From Alphaproteobacteria bacterium (GTDB taxonomy: Bacteria; Pseudomonadota; Alphaproteobacteria; Sphingomonadales; Kordiimonadaceae): a stretch of DNA of 64,000 bases. Position 1 is the first letter of the stretch. Every line of letters begins with the position of its first letter. The stretch lies in NCBI GenBank assembly GCA_021774735.1, contig JAJFIS010000019.1, positions 124,001-188,000 on the forward strand. The letters run 5' to 3'. This document shows positions 8,477 to 18,217 of this stretch, piece by piece. The notes beneath the pieces were generated by a model that was given only the letters and a program-made list of their open reading frames with translations, had not been told where the DNA came from and made no database searches. Position numbers and translations under genes: made by a program.

Positions 8477-9034
8477 ATGGCTGAAAATGAAAAAGGTAAT
8501 GGGCAAACCCCAGTTGGTGGCCCAACTGATGAGGCCGCTGGCCCACAAGTAGGTGTGATTGGACAATATGTAAAAGATTTGTCTTTTGAAAACCCCAATG
8601 CCCCTGCAAGTATGCAAAATAAGTCAGGGGAACAGCCCGGCATTGAAGTGAATGTTAATGTTGGTGCTCGTAAGGTCAATGATGAAGTCTATGAGGTTGA
8701 ATTGAAAATTTCTGCTACTGCAAAAATGGGGGAAGATGAAACCGCTTTTGTGGTTGAACTGCTTTATGGCACCCTATTTGGCATGCGCGGTGTTCCTGAA
8801 AATGCCATGCAAGCATTTTTGCTAGTTCAAGCACCAATTTTGATGTTCCCGTTCGCGCGCCGTATTATCGCCGACGCAACTCGTGACGGCGGCTTCCCGC
8901 CATTATTATTAGAGCCCATTAATTTTGAAGCCTTATTCCAGCAGCAAATTGCTCAACAACAAGCTGCGGCAGCATCTGCTGAAGATACTGGTGCTGAAGC
9001 AAGTGATGACCCAAGCCCGATTAACTTAAACTAA
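8477..9034 (+). CDS. secB: protein-export chaperone SecB
   Basis: The SecB core (about residues 35-165) holds the typical blocks IEVNVNV, VYEVELKISA, LYGTLFG and APILMFPFARRIIAD. SecB is a tetrameric cytosolic chaperone that keeps precursors unfolded and delivers them to SecA. I chose the ATG at 8477, with GAGAG as ribosome site, instead of a GTG three codons upstream. The N-terminus is extended (about 30 residues) and the C-terminus is rich in Q, A and acidic residues. A strong intrinsic terminator follows at 9057. Confidence 0.96.
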   Translation: MAENEKGNGQTPVGGPTDEAAGPQVGVIGQYVKDLSFENPNAPASMQNKSGEQPGIEVNVNVGARKVNDEVYEVELKISATAKMGEDETAFVVELLYGTLFGMRGVPENAMQAFLLVQAPILMFPFARRIIADATRDGGFPPLLLEPINFEALFQQQIAQQQAAAASAEDTGAEASDDPSPINLN

Positions 9035-9056
9035 TCTAGGCGGCTAAAGTTTATTG

Positions 9057-9090
9057 ACCGGCTCTCGCGCTTTGCGGGGGTCGGTTTTTT
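9057..9090 (+). terminator. intrinsic terminator of secB
   Basis: A 12-bp stem (ACCGGCTCTCGC pairing with GCGGGGGTCGGT, using several G-U pairs) and a 5-base loop, followed directly by six T. It lies 22 bp after the secB stop codon and between the convergent secB and holA genes. Confidence 0.85.
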
Positions 9091-9119
9091 ATTGCGTAAA
9101 TTCACTTAGTTGTTGATTT

Positions 9120-10142
9120 TTAACCCCGTGCAGCCCGGGCAACCCGTAACAAGGCACGGGCGGTTATCGTTTCAGCCGGCATGCCTGTGGTTTTGCATTG
9201 CTGCTCGGCTTCCAGCAATAATTCTAATGCTTGGCTGACCTTTGTTGTTGGCCAGCTTCCCACAAGGCGGATAAAGCTGTCACGCTCCTTGAAAAACACT
9301 GGCGGTCTGAGCTTGGTTATTGCCTCATGCGCCGCCATGCCTCCTTCGACAAATCCCCGTGCCAAATGCAAGCGTTGCAGGCGCATCTGCAAAACACGCA
9401 GAATGGCAATAGGGCTTTCACCGGCGGTTAAGGCACGCTCCAAAGCGCGCTCTAACCCCGCTAAATCCCCTTGAGTTACGGCTGCGGCAATATGGCCAAT
9501 TTCCAACGTGGCGCTATCACCGACAACCGCTTGGACATCCGCCAAGGTCACAGAGCCTGTATTTTTGCCTTTATAGATAACCAGCTTTTCCAGCTCACCG
9601 CGACTAACTTGCCGATCACTACCAAGGTTTTCCATCAAAAAGCTCACCGCTTGTTGGTCAGCGGTCAGGCCGTCTGCGTTTAATATTTCACGGATCAACC
9701 CCATAAGGTCCTGATTGCTATCGGTGTAACAAGCAATAGCAAGTGCATGCTTGTCCGTTTCACAGGCTTTGCGCAGGGCTGACCCCGGTTTTAGGTCAGG
9801 GGATGTAATAACGATGAGGCCATCACCTACGTCAGACGCCAAAACTGTTTTCACCGCAGCAGCCACTTCATTGCCTACCCCTTCAAGGCGGACAAGGCGT
9901 CTGCCGCCCATCATGGAAATTGCCGAAATTTCATCAAGCAATATAGACGGTTGCTCTTTCACTTCTGCCAGCGTTGGGCGGGCTACCTGAAAGGGGTCGC
10001 TTAAATCAGGGCAAATCTGCTTGCCAACCATTTCAGCCCGTTCGCGCACCAAACCATCATCCCGGCCATAAAGCAAAACCACCCGCACATGCAGAGCAAC
10101 CGCTTTCAAGACACTTGCTATTTCACCAGGCTTAACTTTCAT
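9120..10142 (-). CDS. holA: DNA polymerase III delta subunit
   Basis: A 340-residue HolA, the clamp-loader subunit that opens the beta clamp. It has the AAA+-like fold with VRVVLLYGRDDGLVRERA at the N-terminus and a C-terminal collar domain. The reading frame extends 46 codons upstream, but that would overlap lptE. The ATG at 10142 (MKVKPGEIA) fits the family start and leaves a 7-bp gap to lptE, so I use it. The lptE-holA pairing after leuS is standard in alphaproteobacteria. Confidence 0.93.
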   Translation of the reverse strand: MKVKPGEIASVLKAVALHVRVVLLYGRDDGLVRERAEMVGKQICPDLSDPFQVARPTLAEVKEQPSILLDEISAISMMGGRRLVRLEGVGNEVAAAVKTVLASDVGDGLIVITSPDLKPGSALRKACETDKHALAIACYTDSNQDLMGLIREILNADGLTADQQAVSFLMENLGSDRQVSRGELEKLVIYKGKNTGSVTLADVQAVVGDSATLEIGHIAAAVTQGDLAGLERALERALTAGESPIAILRVLQMRLQRLHLARGFVEGGMAAHEAITKLRPPVFFKERDSFIRLVGSWPTTKVSQALELLLEAEQQCKTTGMPAETITARALLRVARAARG

Positions 10143-10149
10143 ATGTTGG

Positions 10150-10632
10150 TCAGTCTTTTGGTTGTGATAAAAGCCATGTCGCCAGATCTGTTTGCAATTG
10201 ATCTGCGAGCTGAAAAGCAAGCCGCTTTTCTGTGTCTTCTCGTTGCGACAGAGTGGCAAAGTCCGACAGAACCACATCAAAGCTTGAACGTGCCCGCAAA
10301 CTATCCTGCAAAACAGTTATACCGTCTGCGATCCGCACAAGAGAATAATCAGCCCAAAGTGTAACCTGTTCTTGGGTCGCGGCAGCGTCTGGGCGGATAC
10401 CAAAGCCTTCATTTTCTTTGCGTAACTTCATATCAAGGCGGTAAATGCCAGAAGATTCAGACCCTATGCGGTCGACCATATAGCCACGCATCTGCTGACC
10501 AAGTCGGTCTTCCATTGGCGCAATTTCAATGGCTGATAAGCCCGCCATAACCCCACCACCGCTTTGGTACATGGGGGTAAAGCCACAGCCGCCAAGGGCG
10601 GTCAAAAACAAAATGAGTAACAGGTTTTTCAT
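10150..10632 (-). CDS. lptE: LPS-assembly lipoprotein LptE
   Basis: A 160-residue lipoprotein with signal and lipobox LGGC (cysteine 16), then GFTPMYQ, the typical mature start of the alphaproteobacterial LptE family. LptE plugs the LptD barrel and helps insert lipopolysaccharide into the outer leaflet. It lies between leuS and holA in one transcription direction; the leuS stop is 65 bp upstream. Confidence 0.92.
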   Translation of the reverse strand: MKNLLLILFLTALGGCGFTPMYQSGGGVMAGLSAIEIAPMEDRLGQQMRGYMVDRIGSESSGIYRLDMKLRKENEGFGIRPDAAATQEQVTLWADYSLVRIADGITVLQDSLRARSSFDVVLSDFATLSQREDTEKRLAFQLADQLQTDLATWLLSQPKD

Positions 10633-10697
10633 AGCATCCAGTTTTTCACAAGGGTCGCGTCACCGCAAGGGCAGAAATCATTCTGTGCGCCCAGCCA

Positions 10698-13274
10698 TTA
10701 TCCAACAACGATATTCACAATTCTGCCCGGCACCACAATGATTTTACGGATATTTTTACCTTCAGTGAAAGTTTTAATTTTTTCACTGGCCAGCGCAGCC
10801 GCCTCTAAGCTTGCTTTATCCGCGTCTCGGCTGACCATTAAAGTATCGCGCAACTTACCGTTAATCTGCACTGCAATCGTCACCTGATCATCAGTGGTTA
10901 GGGCTTCGTCAAACTCCGGCCATGGTTGGTTTGCAACCAAACCTTCGCCGCCAAGGTTGGACCACATTTCTTCTGCCAAATGCGGCATCATTGGTGCAAC
11001 AAGTAAAACCAATGTTTCAATGGCTTCTCGCAGCGCTTCAGGTGCGCCATCACCAGATAATTTACCGCTGATGCTGTTGGTGAATTCATATATACGGGCC
11101 ACAGCTTTGTTGAAATGCAAGTTTTCTATGTCTGCACTTACACCCTTAATAGCTTTATGAGTTGCTTTTCGCAGTGCCAAAGCGCTGTCGCTTAACGCAG
11201 CCGGAATAGCCGCACCCCAAGCACTTAATTGACTTTCCAGTGTGCCAAGTAAACGCCACAAGCGCTGGGTGAAACGCCACGCCCCCTCAATACCTGCTTC
11301 GGTCCACTGCAAATCGCGCTCGGGTGGGCTGTCAGACAGCACAAACCAACGGGCGGTATCGGCACCATACTGGTCAATAATATCATCAGGGTCTACAACG
11401 TTTTTCTTTGATTTAGACATCTTCTCAACTCGGCCTTCAACAACATCAAAGCCACTGTCAGAGCGGAACAAGCTACCATCATCACGAGTTTGAATCAGCT
11501 CAGGGAAGACCCATTGCCCTTCACTGTCGCGGTAAGTTACATGATTGACCATGCCCTGCGTAAAGAGACCCTCAAAGGGTTCTTTCACGTCCAGCTGCCC
11601 GATGTGGTTGAGAGCCCTTGTGAAAAAGCGAGCATAAAGCAGGTGCAAAATCGCATGTTCCACACCACCAATATATTGGCGAACAGGTAACCAATTATTG
11701 ACGGCCTCTTTTTCTAGTGGGGCATCATTTTTAGGGGAAATAAAGCGGGCAAAATACCAACTGCTGTCGACAAAAGTATCCATGGTATCGGTTTCCCGCA
11801 CAGCAGCCGCGCCGCAACTAGGGCATTTTGTATGTTTCCAAGTGGGGTGATGGTCCAGCGGATTGCCTGGCTTTTCAAAAGAAACATCTTCAGGCAAGGT
11901 TACCGGTAATTGGCCCGATGGTACACCAACCGGACCGCAGCTATCACAGTGAATAACGGGTATGGGCGTGCCCCAATAGCGCTGACGGGAAACACCCCAA
12001 TCCCGCAAGCGATAATTGACGGTCTTTTCGCCCCAGCCACCATCACTTGCCCTTTGAATAACTTCTTTCTTGGCTGATTCCACATCTAAACCGTCAAGAA
12101 AGGCTGAATTTGCAATCAAGCCCGGACCCACATAGGGCTCACTACCAATTTGAAATGCTTGAACATCTTCGCCTTCCGGCACCACAACGGGCAGAACTTT
12201 AAGGTTATATTTATGGGCAAATTCCAGATCACGCTGGTCATGGGCAGGACAGCCAAAAATGGCACCGCTGCCATATTCCATCAGAACAAAATTGGCCACA
12301 TAAACCGGCAAAGTTTCACCTTTTATAAAAGGATGCAATACCTTTAAGCCGGTGTCATGGCCTCTCTTTTCGGCTTTTTCTATCGCTTCCTCAGTGGTGC
12401 CAGAGCGATTGCAGTCCTCAATAAAGTTTTTAAGCGCAGGGTTGTTTTTCGCCAGCGATGTAGCTATAGAGTGGCCTGCAGCAATCGCACAGAAGCTTGC
12501 ACCAAAAATAGTGTCAGGCCTTGTGGTATAGACCGGAATTTCGCCGTCTATTCCATCAATTTTACCGGCAACCTTAAAGGTGAATTTCAAACCCTCAGAG
12601 CGACCAATCCAGTTTTCCTGCATCACTTTGACTTTTTCTGGCCATTTATCCAGGGTGCCAAGCCCCGCCAACAGGTCGTCGGCAAAGTCGGTGATTTTAA
12701 AAAACCACTGGCTTAATTTCCGGCGCTCCACCAGCGCTCCCGAGCGCCAACCCTTACCGTCGATAACCTGCTCATTAGCCAAAACGGTCATGTCAACAGG
12801 GTCCCAGTTTACCTGGCTTTCGCGGCGGTAAACCAACCCTTCCCTCATAAAATCAAGAAAAATCTGTTGCGACTTGCCGTAATATTCCGGATCACAGGTG
12901 GCAAATTCACGGCTCCAATCAATAGCAAGGCCAACTTGCTTTAACTGGTTACGCATATTAGCGATATTATCATAGGTCCAATCAGCGGGATGAACCTTAT
13001 GTTCCATTGCAGCATTTTCAGCCGGCATGCCAAAAGCATCCCACCCCATTGGGTGCAAGACCTCATAGCCTTTGGCTTTACGGTAGCGCGCGACAACATC
13101 ACCTAGGGCATAATTGCGCACATGACCCATATGGATCCGCCCCGAGGGATAAGGAAACATTTCAAGCACATAATATTTTGGCTTGTCCGTATGGGTGTCT
13201 GTGACAAATGTGCCCTTTTCATCCCAGACCTTTTGCCATTTTTGTTCGGTGGCTTTGGCATTATAGCGCGACAT
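10698..13274 (-). CDS. leuS: leucyl-tRNA synthetase
   Basis: An 858-residue class Ia synthetase with HMGH ([13 protein letters not shown] near residue 47) and KMSKSKKN near 624. The CP1 editing domain lies in between ([12 protein letters not shown]), and there is a C-terminal anticodon-binding domain. It charges tRNA-Leu and hydrolyses mischarged products. Length and motifs are normal. It follows the DUF3576 lipoprotein gene but is separated from it by a terminator-like hairpin. Confidence 0.97.
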   Translation of the reverse strand: MSRYNAKATEQKWQKVWDEKGTFVTDTHTDKPKYYVLEMFPYPSGRIHMGHVRNYALGDVVARYRKAKGYEVLHPMGWDAFGMPAENAAMEHKVHPADWTYDNIANMRNQLKQVGLAIDWSREFATCDPEYYGKSQQIFLDFMREGLVYRRESQVNWDPVDMTVLANEQVIDGKGWRSGALVERRKLSQWFFKITDFADDLLAGLGTLDKWPEKVKVMQENWIGRSEGLKFTFKVAGKIDGIDGEIPVYTTRPDTIFGASFCAIAAGHSIATSLAKNNPALKNFIEDCNRSGTTEEAIEKAEKRGHDTGLKVLHPFIKGETLPVYVANFVLMEYGSGAIFGCPAHDQRDLEFAHKYNLKVLPVVVPEGEDVQAFQIGSEPYVGPGLIANSAFLDGLDVESAKKEVIQRASDGGWGEKTVNYRLRDWGVSRQRYWGTPIPVIHCDSCGPVGVPSGQLPVTLPEDVSFEKPGNPLDHHPTWKHTKCPSCGAAAVRETDTMDTFVDSSWYFARFISPKNDAPLEKEAVNNWLPVRQYIGGVEHAILHLLYARFFTRALNHIGQLDVKEPFEGLFTQGMVNHVTYRDSEGQWVFPELIQTRDDGSLFRSDSGFDVVEGRVEKMSKSKKNVVDPDDIIDQYGADTARWFVLSDSPPERDLQWTEAGIEGAWRFTQRLWRLLGTLESQLSAWGAAIPAALSDSALALRKATHKAIKGVSADIENLHFNKAVARIYEFTNSISGKLSGDGAPEALREAIETLVLLVAPMMPHLAEEMWSNLGGEGLVANQPWPEFDEALTTDDQVTIAVQINGKLRDTLMVSRDADKASLEAAALASEKIKTFTEGKNIRKIIVVPGRIVNIVVG

Positions 13275-13332
13275 TGGTTTTTAGCTCCGCAGCATGTTAA
13301 ACTGTTTGTTTCTGTGAGGTGTCCTAGAACCC

Positions 13333-13355
13333 AAAAAACGGGGCCAAGACCCCGT
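13333..13355 (-). terminator. intrinsic terminator after the DUF3576 gene
   Basis: On the minus strand a 6-bp stem ACGGGG/CCCCGT with a 6-base loop is followed by a run of T (the A-run at 13333-13338). It lies between the DUF3576 gene and leuS, so the two may be transcribed at different levels. The stem is short but GC-rich. Confidence 0.7.
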
Positions 13356-13384
13356 TCTTACTAGGCCCACGGTGAAGGCGGATA

Positions 13385-13813
13385 TTAGTTAAGTGTATCT
13401 ACCCGTAATTGGCGGGCCTGTGTTAATATGGCTTCTTCAATTTCAAGTTCTGTGCGAGCCTGTACAGGCATAGTGACCCAACTTCCATCCATATTTTCTT
13501 GACGGACAATGTGAACACGAACACCGTCTGAGCGCAGGCTTTCAGAAGTGAATGAAACCGTTACTTGAACCCGCTCCTTTGTATTGTCAGGCGCAATAAA
13601 CCAATCGGATACAATAACGCCCGAAGCAGCATCCATACTGCGCATTGGCATAAAGTGCAGCGTATCTATCGTCGCTTGCCACAAATATCCATTAACTCCA
13701 ATCGCAGAGGTTTGCGGCGGCAAATCTTTCCTCTTTGCGTCAGAAGACCCACCACATGACCCAAGACTTACGGTCAGAGCTATCAGTAAAAATACGCGAA
13801 CCATCATTTTCAT
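13385..13813 (-). CDS. DUF3576 lipoprotein
   Basis: A 142-residue protein with a signal peptide and lipobox LGSC (cysteine 20). The mature part carries NGYLWQATIDTLHFMPM and SDWF blocks that fit the DUF3576 family of alphaproteobacterial lipoproteins, commonly found upstream of leuS. Function unknown; an outer-membrane or periplasmic role is inferred from the lipobox and from the neighbouring lptE. Confidence 0.88.
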   Translation of the reverse strand: MKMMVRVFLLIALTVSLGSCGGSSDAKRKDLPPQTSAIGVNGYLWQATIDTLHFMPMRSMDAASGVIVSDWFIAPDNTKERVQVTVSFTSESLRSDGVRVHIVRQENMDGSWVTMPVQARTELEIEEAILTQARQLRVDTLN

Positions 13814-14176
13814 CCAAACATCTTTTAGCAGTTAATCTATCCATAACTTGGCAATAATATTGCGCTTGCGATTGTTTTTATCGCTTCGTTTCACATCACG
13901 CCAGCTTAAATTTCTTTTGGGACTCAGAAGATCATAATCCCTATGCAGCCCAGTTTATAACCTTCACATCCGCAGATGACCAGCGCGAACTATCATGCGA
14001 GTGAGAGATTTGAATAAAAATATGGCCAAATTAGGAAAAAATAGCCCCAAAGCGTGTCGATTCAGCCACAATAGCAAACATTCTATCGCCGAGCCCTTGA
14101 AGAAGATGAGTGTTAGTGCCTAATATAGACTTATATAAATGCGCGTGATGTTGATACATGCATAAAGAAGAATGAA
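13814..14176. other. 363-bp intergenic region without an assigned gene
   Basis: Divergent spacer between the DUF3576 lipoprotein and the outer-membrane protein candidate. No tRNA-like or terminator-like structure was seen. A 42-codon basic frame at 13995-14123 is open on the plus strand but has no ribosome site and no recognisable similarity. The region should contain both promoters. Confidence 0.5.
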
Positions 14177-15094
14177 TTGAAGGCAGCAATTGTGTTGAAG
14201 CTATCTGTAGAGGCAAAATTATCTGCGCGGCTAAAAGCGGGACTGATTATCGGTTCTATCGCTTTTACTCCAGCTTTTTCTGCCCAAGCCCAAGACAAAA
14301 GCGACGCCAAAGAAACTACCGATGATAAAGCTATTATTGAGCAAATCATTCCTGCTGCGGAAAAACGTAAAAGCGCACAGGCAAGCACAGAAACGGTTAC
14401 GCAGCTTAATCTTGACCTTAGCTTGCGCGGTGGTGCCAACCAAAAGCAAAAAGGCTTGATCAAACTTCGGGATATTTCTTCTGCTCCCGCAGTGGACCGT
14501 TTGCGGGCTTCCAACACATCTGCGCTGTTAAGCTCCATCAATGCCCTCAAGGGCAGTGACAGTGAGGCGCTATATAATGGCACCGTCACTTTTCAGCTTC
14601 CTATTAGCAATAGTGACGCAGGAAACCCCAAAAGTTTTGAAATGGCTCTGACATCTCATGTTGGGCTCTCACGATCTCTACAACAAAGCGAAGCTTTTGC
14701 CAGCAAATACCAAAATCCCATGATGGAACATCGATATGACCTTGGGGTTCGCTTGGGCTATTGGGGCTTCCGTATTGATGCATCCATAGTACGCCAAGAC
14801 AGTGTTCTCTCCAATAGTTACTCCGGTGTTGACTTGGGCCTTGGATATCATTCAAATCGATTTGAAACCCGCTTGAGCCTGAAGGCTTTCCGTGAAGGGC
14901 AGCATCTAACAGGCCTCGGCGAACTTGATCGCGCCATCCATGATATAGAATTGGCGGCGGCCTACCGGATATCATCTAACATTTCACTGTCGGGTCGCTT
15001 GCGCTATACGGATTTCAGCAGCAATAGTTTCCTTGAACAAGAACTTGGCTTCACATCAAGCTCAGTATTCCTCGGTGGACGGGTCGACTTCTAA
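14177..15094 (+). CDS. putative outer-membrane beta-barrel protein
   Basis: A 305-residue protein with a signal peptide (cleavage likely after AQA near residue 38). An alanine/lysine-rich linker follows, then a long C-terminal stretch of alternating polar and hydrophobic residues (about 125-305). The last residue is phenylalanine (GGRVDF), the usual signature of outer-membrane barrels. No specific family was recognised. No in-frame ATG lies near the start: TTG at 14177 is chosen, with AAGAAG upstream. GTG and TTG a few codons later are alternatives. Confidence 0.7.
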   Translation: MKAAIVLKLSVEAKLSARLKAGLIIGSIAFTPAFSAQAQDKSDAKETTDDKAIIEQIIPAAEKRKSAQASTETVTQLNLDLSLRGGANQKQKGLIKLRDISSAPAVDRLRASNTSALLSSINALKGSDSEALYNGTVTFQLPISNSDAGNPKSFEMALTSHVGLSRSLQQSEAFASKYQNPMMEHRYDLGVRLGYWGFRIDASIVRQDSVLSNSYSGVDLGLGYHSNRFETRLSLKAFREGQHLTGLGELDRAIHDIELAAAYRISSNISLSGRLRYTDFSSNSFLEQELGFTSSSVFLGGRVDF

Positions 15095-15118
15095 GCTTTT
15101 TGTCTGCTAGCATATCTT

Positions 15119-15784
15119 TTATTTTGAAATTACTTTTCCCTGCATCATCAGTCCGTCTATGGCGGCAAGCCCTGTGTGATTTAATCCTTTTAATGCTTTG
15201 GCAGTATCAGCATTAAGACCACCAAGCGCCACCAGTGAAATATCAGCGCGGGCAATATTGGTTAAGCGGCTAAAGCGGTGAATACCAAGGTTTGGTGCCC
15301 CTTCGTGACTTGATGTAGAAAATATAGGTGAGACCAACAAGAGGTCCACCCCCATATGAGCTGCACGAGCAAGCTGTTGTGCGTCATGACAAGCTGCGGA
15401 AATAATCCAGCGCCTATTTTCGGCCAATGCGCCATAATGCTTGGGCGCCGTTAAACCCCGACCTGAAAGGTGCATACCATCAGCACCAATAAGGGCCGCA
15501 AGCTTAAAGTCATCCCCAACCAGCAGAAACTGTCGACACTGCCTGGTCGACTTTCGAAGGCTTGTAGCTAACTTCACTCGGTTGACAGCATCATAATGAC
15601 GCAAAATAATAATAGAGCCTGCGGGCAAATGCCTTGACGCTTCAACTGGGTCTGGTGTGCGAACAGGATCGCTTAACATTACCAATAACCCGCGCTGCAA
15701 TCCGGCAGACCGCAGTAAAGAATGGGAAATATTAGGTGTAAGCGCTCTATTGCGACACTGAATTAACGATACAGACTTGACCAT
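15119..15784 (-). CDS. ThiE/TenI-like thiamine phosphate synthase family protein
   Basis: A 221-residue TIM-barrel protein. Its segments (GADGMHLSGRG, ISAACHD, LLVSPIFSTSSHEGA, LVALGGLN) follow the pattern of thiamine-phosphate synthase. ThiE joins HMP-pyrophosphate and thiazole phosphate. The N-terminal half is more divergent than in authentic ThiE, and no other thiamine gene is nearby. It may be a second, TenI-like paralogue rather than the main ThiE. It is convergent with the outer-membrane protein gene and divergent from the PLP protein gene. Confidence 0.8.
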   Translation of the reverse strand: MVKSVSLIQCRNRALTPNISHSLLRSAGLQRGLLVMLSDPVRTPDPVEASRHLPAGSIIILRHYDAVNRVKLATSLRKSTRQCRQFLLVGDDFKLAALIGADGMHLSGRGLTAPKHYGALAENRRWIISAACHDAQQLARAAHMGVDLLLVSPIFSTSSHEGAPNLGIHRFSRLTNIARADISLVALGGLNADTAKALKGLNHTGLAAIDGLMMQGKVISK

Positions 15785-15839
15785 GTTGGTTTAGTAGCAC
15801 ATAGGGTGGGGCAAGATCAAAGATAGGAAGGGTGAGGCG

Positions 15840-16505
15840 GTGACAATTGCAGAAAATATTGTGGCTATTGGCACAGAAATAAGCCGAGCCTGTCGCTATG
15901 CCATGGTGCCAGAGGCAAAGCCGAATCTCATTGCCGTCTCGAAACGCCAAAACCTGGAAAAAATCATCGAAGCACTTGATTGTGACCACCGCTGTTTTGG
16001 GGAAAATCGCCTTCAAGAGGCCTTAAGCCGTTGGCCTGAACTGTGTGAACAATATGACGGCGTCAGTTTGCACCTAATAGGTTCCCTGCAATCAAACAAG
16101 GTGGCGGACGCAGTGAGATTATTCGATGTTATCCAGACCCTTGATCGCCCTAAGCTCGCCCATACACTCGCCGCTGAAATGGAAAAGCAAGCGCGACGGC
16201 CCGATCTATATATTCAGGTAAATACTGGCGCAGAACCCCAAAAAGGAGGTGTGATGCCCGACGGTCTTGAAGCCCTTGTTACGTTAAGCCGCGATGAACT
16301 GGCCTTGCCACTAGTGGGGCTGATGTCCATTCCACCCGCCGGTGATGACCCAACCCTGCATTTTAGCTTATTAAAAAAACTGGCAAAGCGCCATGAGTTA
16401 CCAAGACTATCTATGGGCATGAGTGGCGATTATGGATTGGCTGCCAGCTTGGGGGCAACCGACATTCGCGTTGGTACCGCTATTTTTGGTGAGCGCGAAG
16501 TTTGA
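15840..16505 (+). CDS. YggS/PLPBP-family pyridoxal-phosphate homeostasis protein
   Basis: A 221-residue PLP-binding barrel with the family sequences LIAVSKRQ (PLP lysine near residue 24), FGENRLQE, LHLIGSLQSNK, QVNTGAEPQKGG and LSMGMSGDY. These proteins bind PLP without known catalysis and buffer vitamin B6. The start is GTG, with AGGCG just before it. Slightly divergent details (GAE in place of the common ENE/GEE) are still within the family. Confidence 0.93.
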   Translation: MTIAENIVAIGTEISRACRYAMVPEAKPNLIAVSKRQNLEKIIEALDCDHRCFGENRLQEALSRWPELCEQYDGVSLHLIGSLQSNKVADAVRLFDVIQTLDRPKLAHTLAAEMEKQARRPDLYIQVNTGAEPQKGGVMPDGLEALVTLSRDELALPLVGLMSIPPAGDDPTLHFSLLKKLAKRHELPRLSMGMSGDYGLAASLGATDIRVGTAIFGEREV

Positions 16506-16540
16506 TCACTAGAGATCCTCCATCCGCCCATCTTTTTTGT

Positions 16541-17080
16541 TTAATTAGCCTCAATCATTAGCAAGTCTTCTGGCATGACATATTGCAGTAATTGGCGAAT
16601 GTCCGCGCACTTTAAGGCTATGCAGCCGGACGTGGGCAACATCTCACCACCTTCTGTTGTTTTCGCCACATGCATAAAAATAGCACTCCCCAGTCCCGGG
16701 CTAACGGGGTCATCGTTATGGCCAATGATTAGCCCCAGATCATAACATCCGTCATCACGCCACATCTTTTCATAACTGCCACCAAAGGGCAGTCGCACTA
16801 AGTGATTATAGGCTTTATGGGCGACGTCATCACACCAACCAAGGTCTGGCGATAATTGCAATATAGGCATATGACAGGCGGGTTTTATTTGGCGGTCGGG
16901 TCGAAAAAATGCCCGGCGGATAGGATAGCGACCAAGGGGTGTTTTACCGTCACCTTCGCTTTTATCTGCGGTGGCTACCACACCGCCGCGCCCTAGAACA
17001 CAAGGTAATGTCAAACCTGCACCGGTCAGACTAGCCTGCCTTGGGTCGTCATGTGCTGCGGTAACCACCCATTTGGTCAT
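16541..17080 (-). CDS. L,D-transpeptidase (YkuD) family protein
   Basis: A 179-residue YkuD domain without an obvious signal peptide. The catalytic block shows the conserved histidine (IFMHVA, about 136-141) and TSGCIALK with the active cysteine, matching the usual S-x-G-C-[IV]-x-L. L,D-transpeptidases form 3-3 cross-links or attach proteins to peptidoglycan. The absence of a clear export signal is odd for this role, although short cytosol-start versions are common in alphaproteobacteria. It lies 27 bp downstream of ribA, in the same direction. Confidence 0.88.
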   Translation of the reverse strand: MTKWVVTAAHDDPRQASLTGAGLTLPCVLGRGGVVATADKSEGDGKTPLGRYPIRRAFFRPDRQIKPACHMPILQLSPDLGWCDDVAHKAYNHLVRLPFGGSYEKMWRDDGCYDLGLIIGHNDDPVSPGLGSAIFMHVAKTTEGGEMLPTSGCIALKCADIRQLLQYVMPEDLLMIEAN

Positions 17081-17107
17081 GTTAGCCTCACGGTTTTTAA
17101 CACACCA

Positions 17108-18217
17108 CTAAAGGTCATGACCGGTTCTTGTCTTTTTGGTTTCTAGGTAGGCATGGTTATGCTCATTGGCAGGAAATTTATGCGCAACACGTTCAACAAC
17201 ATCAATGCCAAAACGCGAAAGGGCTTCAACCTTATCCATATTATTGGTCATCAAACGTACCCGTGAAAAGCCGAGCTTCTTGAGCATGACCGCCGCAGGC
17301 ATGAACAGTCGCTCGTCCACTTCAAAGCCCAACTTGGTGTTAGCGTCAACTGTATCATAACCCTGATCTTGCAAGGCATAAGCTTTTAACTTTGAAATTA
17401 ATCCAATGCCTCGACCTTCTTGCGCCATATATAAAATTACGCCGCCACCGGCTTCGGCAATAGCGCTTATGGCTCCTTTTAATTGTTGGCCGCAATCGCA
17501 TTTTAAACTACCCAAAAGGTCGCCGGTGAAACATTCGCTGTGCAAACGGGTCAGAACCGGCTTTCTTGGTGATACATCACCGACAATGATGGCCATATGC
17601 TCAGTGCCGCCAGTGTCAGCGCGAAAAGAGATAAGCTTGCAGTCACCCACCGCCCCCTCCAATGGTACGCGCGCTTCCGCCACAACGGCGAGACGCAGTG
17701 ACCGGGCCTTTTCCGCCGCTAAGATCTTTTCGGCAGAAACACAAAAAATATCCCCGTCAACACCACCTGACGAGATGGGGCCTAATATATCGGCAATGAT
17801 GGCCGTGGGTAATAACCGCGCAAGCTTTAACAATTTTATAGCGGCACTTTCCAACACAGTCGGTTCAACATCAATCCGGGTGAAGGGACCTTTAAAGGGT
17901 ACTGCCAAATCCAACGTCGGGTCCGCTGCTGCTTGAATTTCAATGGGCTTCATCCATTCACTTAAAACAATACGAATCTGTGGCCAGCCCTTGCAGGCCA
18001 CTTTCAAAGATGTTGCCCGCTCACTGGTCATCAACAATGTGGGCTTATCCCCAACTGCCTTCAGCGTATCAAGCAAGCCCACGCCCGTAAACTCTGCCGC
18101 AGCAATAACAATTGCCTTGTCGCCGTGCTTAATCATAACCGGCAAGCCCCGGCGCAGGTCATCTGCCATCCGGTCAACCATTATCAAGTCGCGCTCCGTT
18201 ATGTCGGTCTCATTGTT
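17108..18217 (-). CDS. ribA: GTP cyclohydrolase II with degenerate N-terminal domain
   Basis: The C-terminal half (about residues 175-365) is a complete GTP cyclohydrolase II: zinc ligands in ECFTGDLLGSLKCDCG, the substrate loop AQEGRGIGL and YDTVDANTKLGFEVDER. It opens GTP in the first step of riboflavin synthesis. The N-terminal ~165 residues resemble a DHBP-synthase fold without its usual catalytic motifs, as in other alphaproteobacterial RibA. I place the start at TTG 18217, which has GAGG at good spacing; an ATG 33 bp upstream is the alternative. No FMN riboswitch was seen. Confidence 0.92.
   Translation of the reverse strand, partial: NNETDITERDLIMVDRMADDLRRGLPVMIKHGDKAIVIAAAEFTGVGLLDTLKAVGDKPTLLMTSERATSLKVACKGWPQIRIVLSEWMKPIEIQAAADPTLDLAVPFKGPFTRIDVEPTVLESAAIKLLKLARLLPTAIIADILGPISSGGVDGDIFCVSAEKILAAEKARSLRLAVVAEARVPLEGAVGDCKLISFRADTGGTEHMAIIVGDVSPRKPVLTRLHSECFTGDLLGSLKCDCGQQLKGAISAIAEAGGGVILYMAQEGRGIGLISKLKAYALQDQGYDTVDANTKLGFEVDERLFMPAAVMLKKLGFSRVRLMTNNMDKVEALSRFGIDVVERVAHKFPANEHNHAYLETKKTRTGHDL

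Noticed and set aside
10143-10280. Extended N-terminus of holA
   Set aside because: It overlaps lptE and lacks the family start; ATG 10142 fits better.
13995-14123. 42-codon basic small ORF
   Set aside because: No ribosome site, no known similarity, and it lies in a promoter-type spacer.
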